DNA from: Chlorocebus sabaeus
Taxonomy: Eukaryota > Chordata > Mammalia > Primates > Cercopithecidae
Length of the DNA stretch: 64,000 bases
Assembly (NCBI RefSeq): GCF_047675955.1
Contig: NC_132927.1
Location: forward strand, 65,081,702-65,145,701
Reading direction: 5' to 3'
The translations under genes were made by a program, and so were the position numbers. How positions within the stretch are numbered: the first letter of the stretch is position 1; every line of letters starts with the position of its first letter. Under the pieces are notes generated by a model. The model saw nothing but the letters and a program-made list of their open reading frames with translations. It ran no database searches and was not told the DNA's origin. Below, one piece after another: positions 62,721 through 64,000 of the stretch.

Positions 62721-64000
62721 CATTATAATTTCTTTTTGCCATTTTTTTTCTGTATCAATAATTTATATTAATATCCTTAACTGGATTAGTACAAACATAT
62801 GGGTTCTCCACAGGATGACTTGTTTTAGGACCAACTATGCAGGCAAAACCAGCAGCCTGTAAGAAGCACTAAATCTAACCTTGGGAATTTAGAATACATA
62901 AAAAATTTTTGCATGACATCTTTTTCTAAAAAATAGAAGGTCTGTTTATACTAAGCATGAGAATGACTATGATCTATTTGCTGGAAAAGGTCTTTATAAA
63001 GATCAAGTTAAAATGTTTAGATATTTACCATGTATGCCTTTGAGCTGGCTGAAAATACATTTTTCTAGTATATCTGAAAATAATGCTAATTGAAGTTATA
63101 CTTTTCTCCTCATTTTTTTGGTTTCATTTTTATTCCTGGCTGGGGGCAGGGTGGTGGGGGAGAATAATAAGCATATGAAAGTAGTGTGTGGCTTGTTTTT
63201 AATTTTCATAGCTTTCAAGTAGAGATGCTGATTTTTCAAGTCCATTAGAGGCTCAGCATGGTGCCACCATTTCTTTATAAGTAGTTTGCATATTTAGAGA
63301 TCTCCCCTGGAGAAAGAGAAGATGGGGAACACAAGGAAAAATAATTAATTATACAGTAAGAGATTTAAGGAACTCTTCTGCATTCATTTCAGAAAAGAGT
63401 TGATATTAAGAAGTGGACAGTAATCTGGATGTGTTTTGAGATAATAGAACTGAAAATCTAAGAGTTACTTTAACTGAGCTCTTGGATATCATGATTATAT
63501 TAACACTAGGTAAAGAATAAAAAATTTTCAGCCTTGAGAGAAAAATAGTATTATAAAAAGTCAGAATTCTCTCTTAACTAGTAGCCCCAGCTTCTATTAA
63601 TCACATCTTTATCTGAGCTTCAAATTTCTGCAAAGACTGATTTGCTTTCCCTTTGTCAAAAATGGTTTCTACTTCCTCTATATAAAATTCTAATTCTTAC
63701 TTAGTCACCTCTTGTCTAATCTTGAATAAACAATAGAGGGAACAAACTTGAGAGTATTAAAGATATGGGGTAAACAAATGTAAAATAGGAAAGCAATTGA
63801 AGAGAAGATCTTTTTCAGTTTTCAGCAAAGGGGAGTCTGCTGCTTAGAATTTACTGGGATGTAAGGTGATGTCAGAAAAGTGGAATGATAGTTGTTGAAG
63901 ACAGCAGTCGTCCAAATACTTAAGTTCCTCTCACTCTTCTTCATGATCCCATTTTCCAAATCTTTTCTCTACCTGCTTTCTTAATCTTTCTTTCTTTTTC

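Larger units (their letters stand above)
55349..64000 (+). other. TTC8: TTC8 intron 7 (incomplete)
   Basis: At least 8.65 kb to the end of the window. It contains four Alus, L2 in minus orientation (56690-58090, 60245-60320, 61715-61850), an LTR-like region near 62180-62720 and a diverged duplication at 60960-61335. I searched by eye for the expected next TTC8 residues (ALDLAALS..., KDWWWKVQIG...) and did not find them. The stretches 58100-59340, 59660-60240, 60330-60950 and 62720-64000 hold nothing I recognise. Confidence 0.7.

Overview
This is a stretch of primate nuclear genome, most likely from an Old World monkey. It is dense in Alu, L1, L2, MIR, MaLR and ERV1 repeats, genes are split by GT-AG introns, and CpG islands sit at promoters. 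Two young AluY copies (38.1 and 42.4 kb) carry the variants GGCTTGAGCCACC and GGCTAGTTTTTTGTA, which I associate with cercopithecid AluY subfamilies. The TTC8 exons differ from the human protein, as I remember it, at three residues. By gene order (EML5 on the minus strand, then TTC8 on the plus strand) the locus corresponds to human 14q31.3.

Layout. 1-4404 is the start of EML5 intron 1. 4405-4601 is EML5 coding exon 1 (minus strand) inside a CpG island of about 0.9 kb. 4602-35557 is about 31 kb of repeat-rich intergenic DNA with no gene I can support. From about 35.15 kb the TTC8 (BBS8) promoter, CpG island and exon 1 begin. Seven TTC8 coding exons lie in the window: 35558-35671, 45149-45178 (the 30-nt photoreceptor exon 2A), 50942-51062, 52357-52420, 52533-52692, 52922-53011 and 55304-55348. 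They join in frame to 208 codons. The window ends in the next intron, before the main TPR array.

The two genes are divergent and too far apart to share a promoter. EML5 encodes an EMAP-family microtubule-binding protein; TTC8 encodes a subunit of the BBSome, the ciliary trafficking complex. The TTC8 promoter has a near-palindromic RFX X-box (35210-35222), fitting ciliary regulation, and exon 2A is followed by a cluster of TAG motifs of the kind bound by Musashi.

The rest is repeat history: about 34 Alu copies or pieces, a truncated L1 with target duplication, several solo LTRs (two with clean TG..CA ends and duplications), a MER1A inside an MLT1, an LTR plus AluY inside a MIR, a MER2 split by pyrimidine microsatellites and Alus, an 83-bp-arm inverted repeat, and a 185-bp direct duplication. 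I found no prokaryotic-type system, CRISPR array, operon, tRNA or rRNA, and nothing that looks like a new biological system. The best leads are regulatory (exon 2A, X-box) and structural (the inverted repeat). Repeat family names come from memory of consensus sequences and were not computed.
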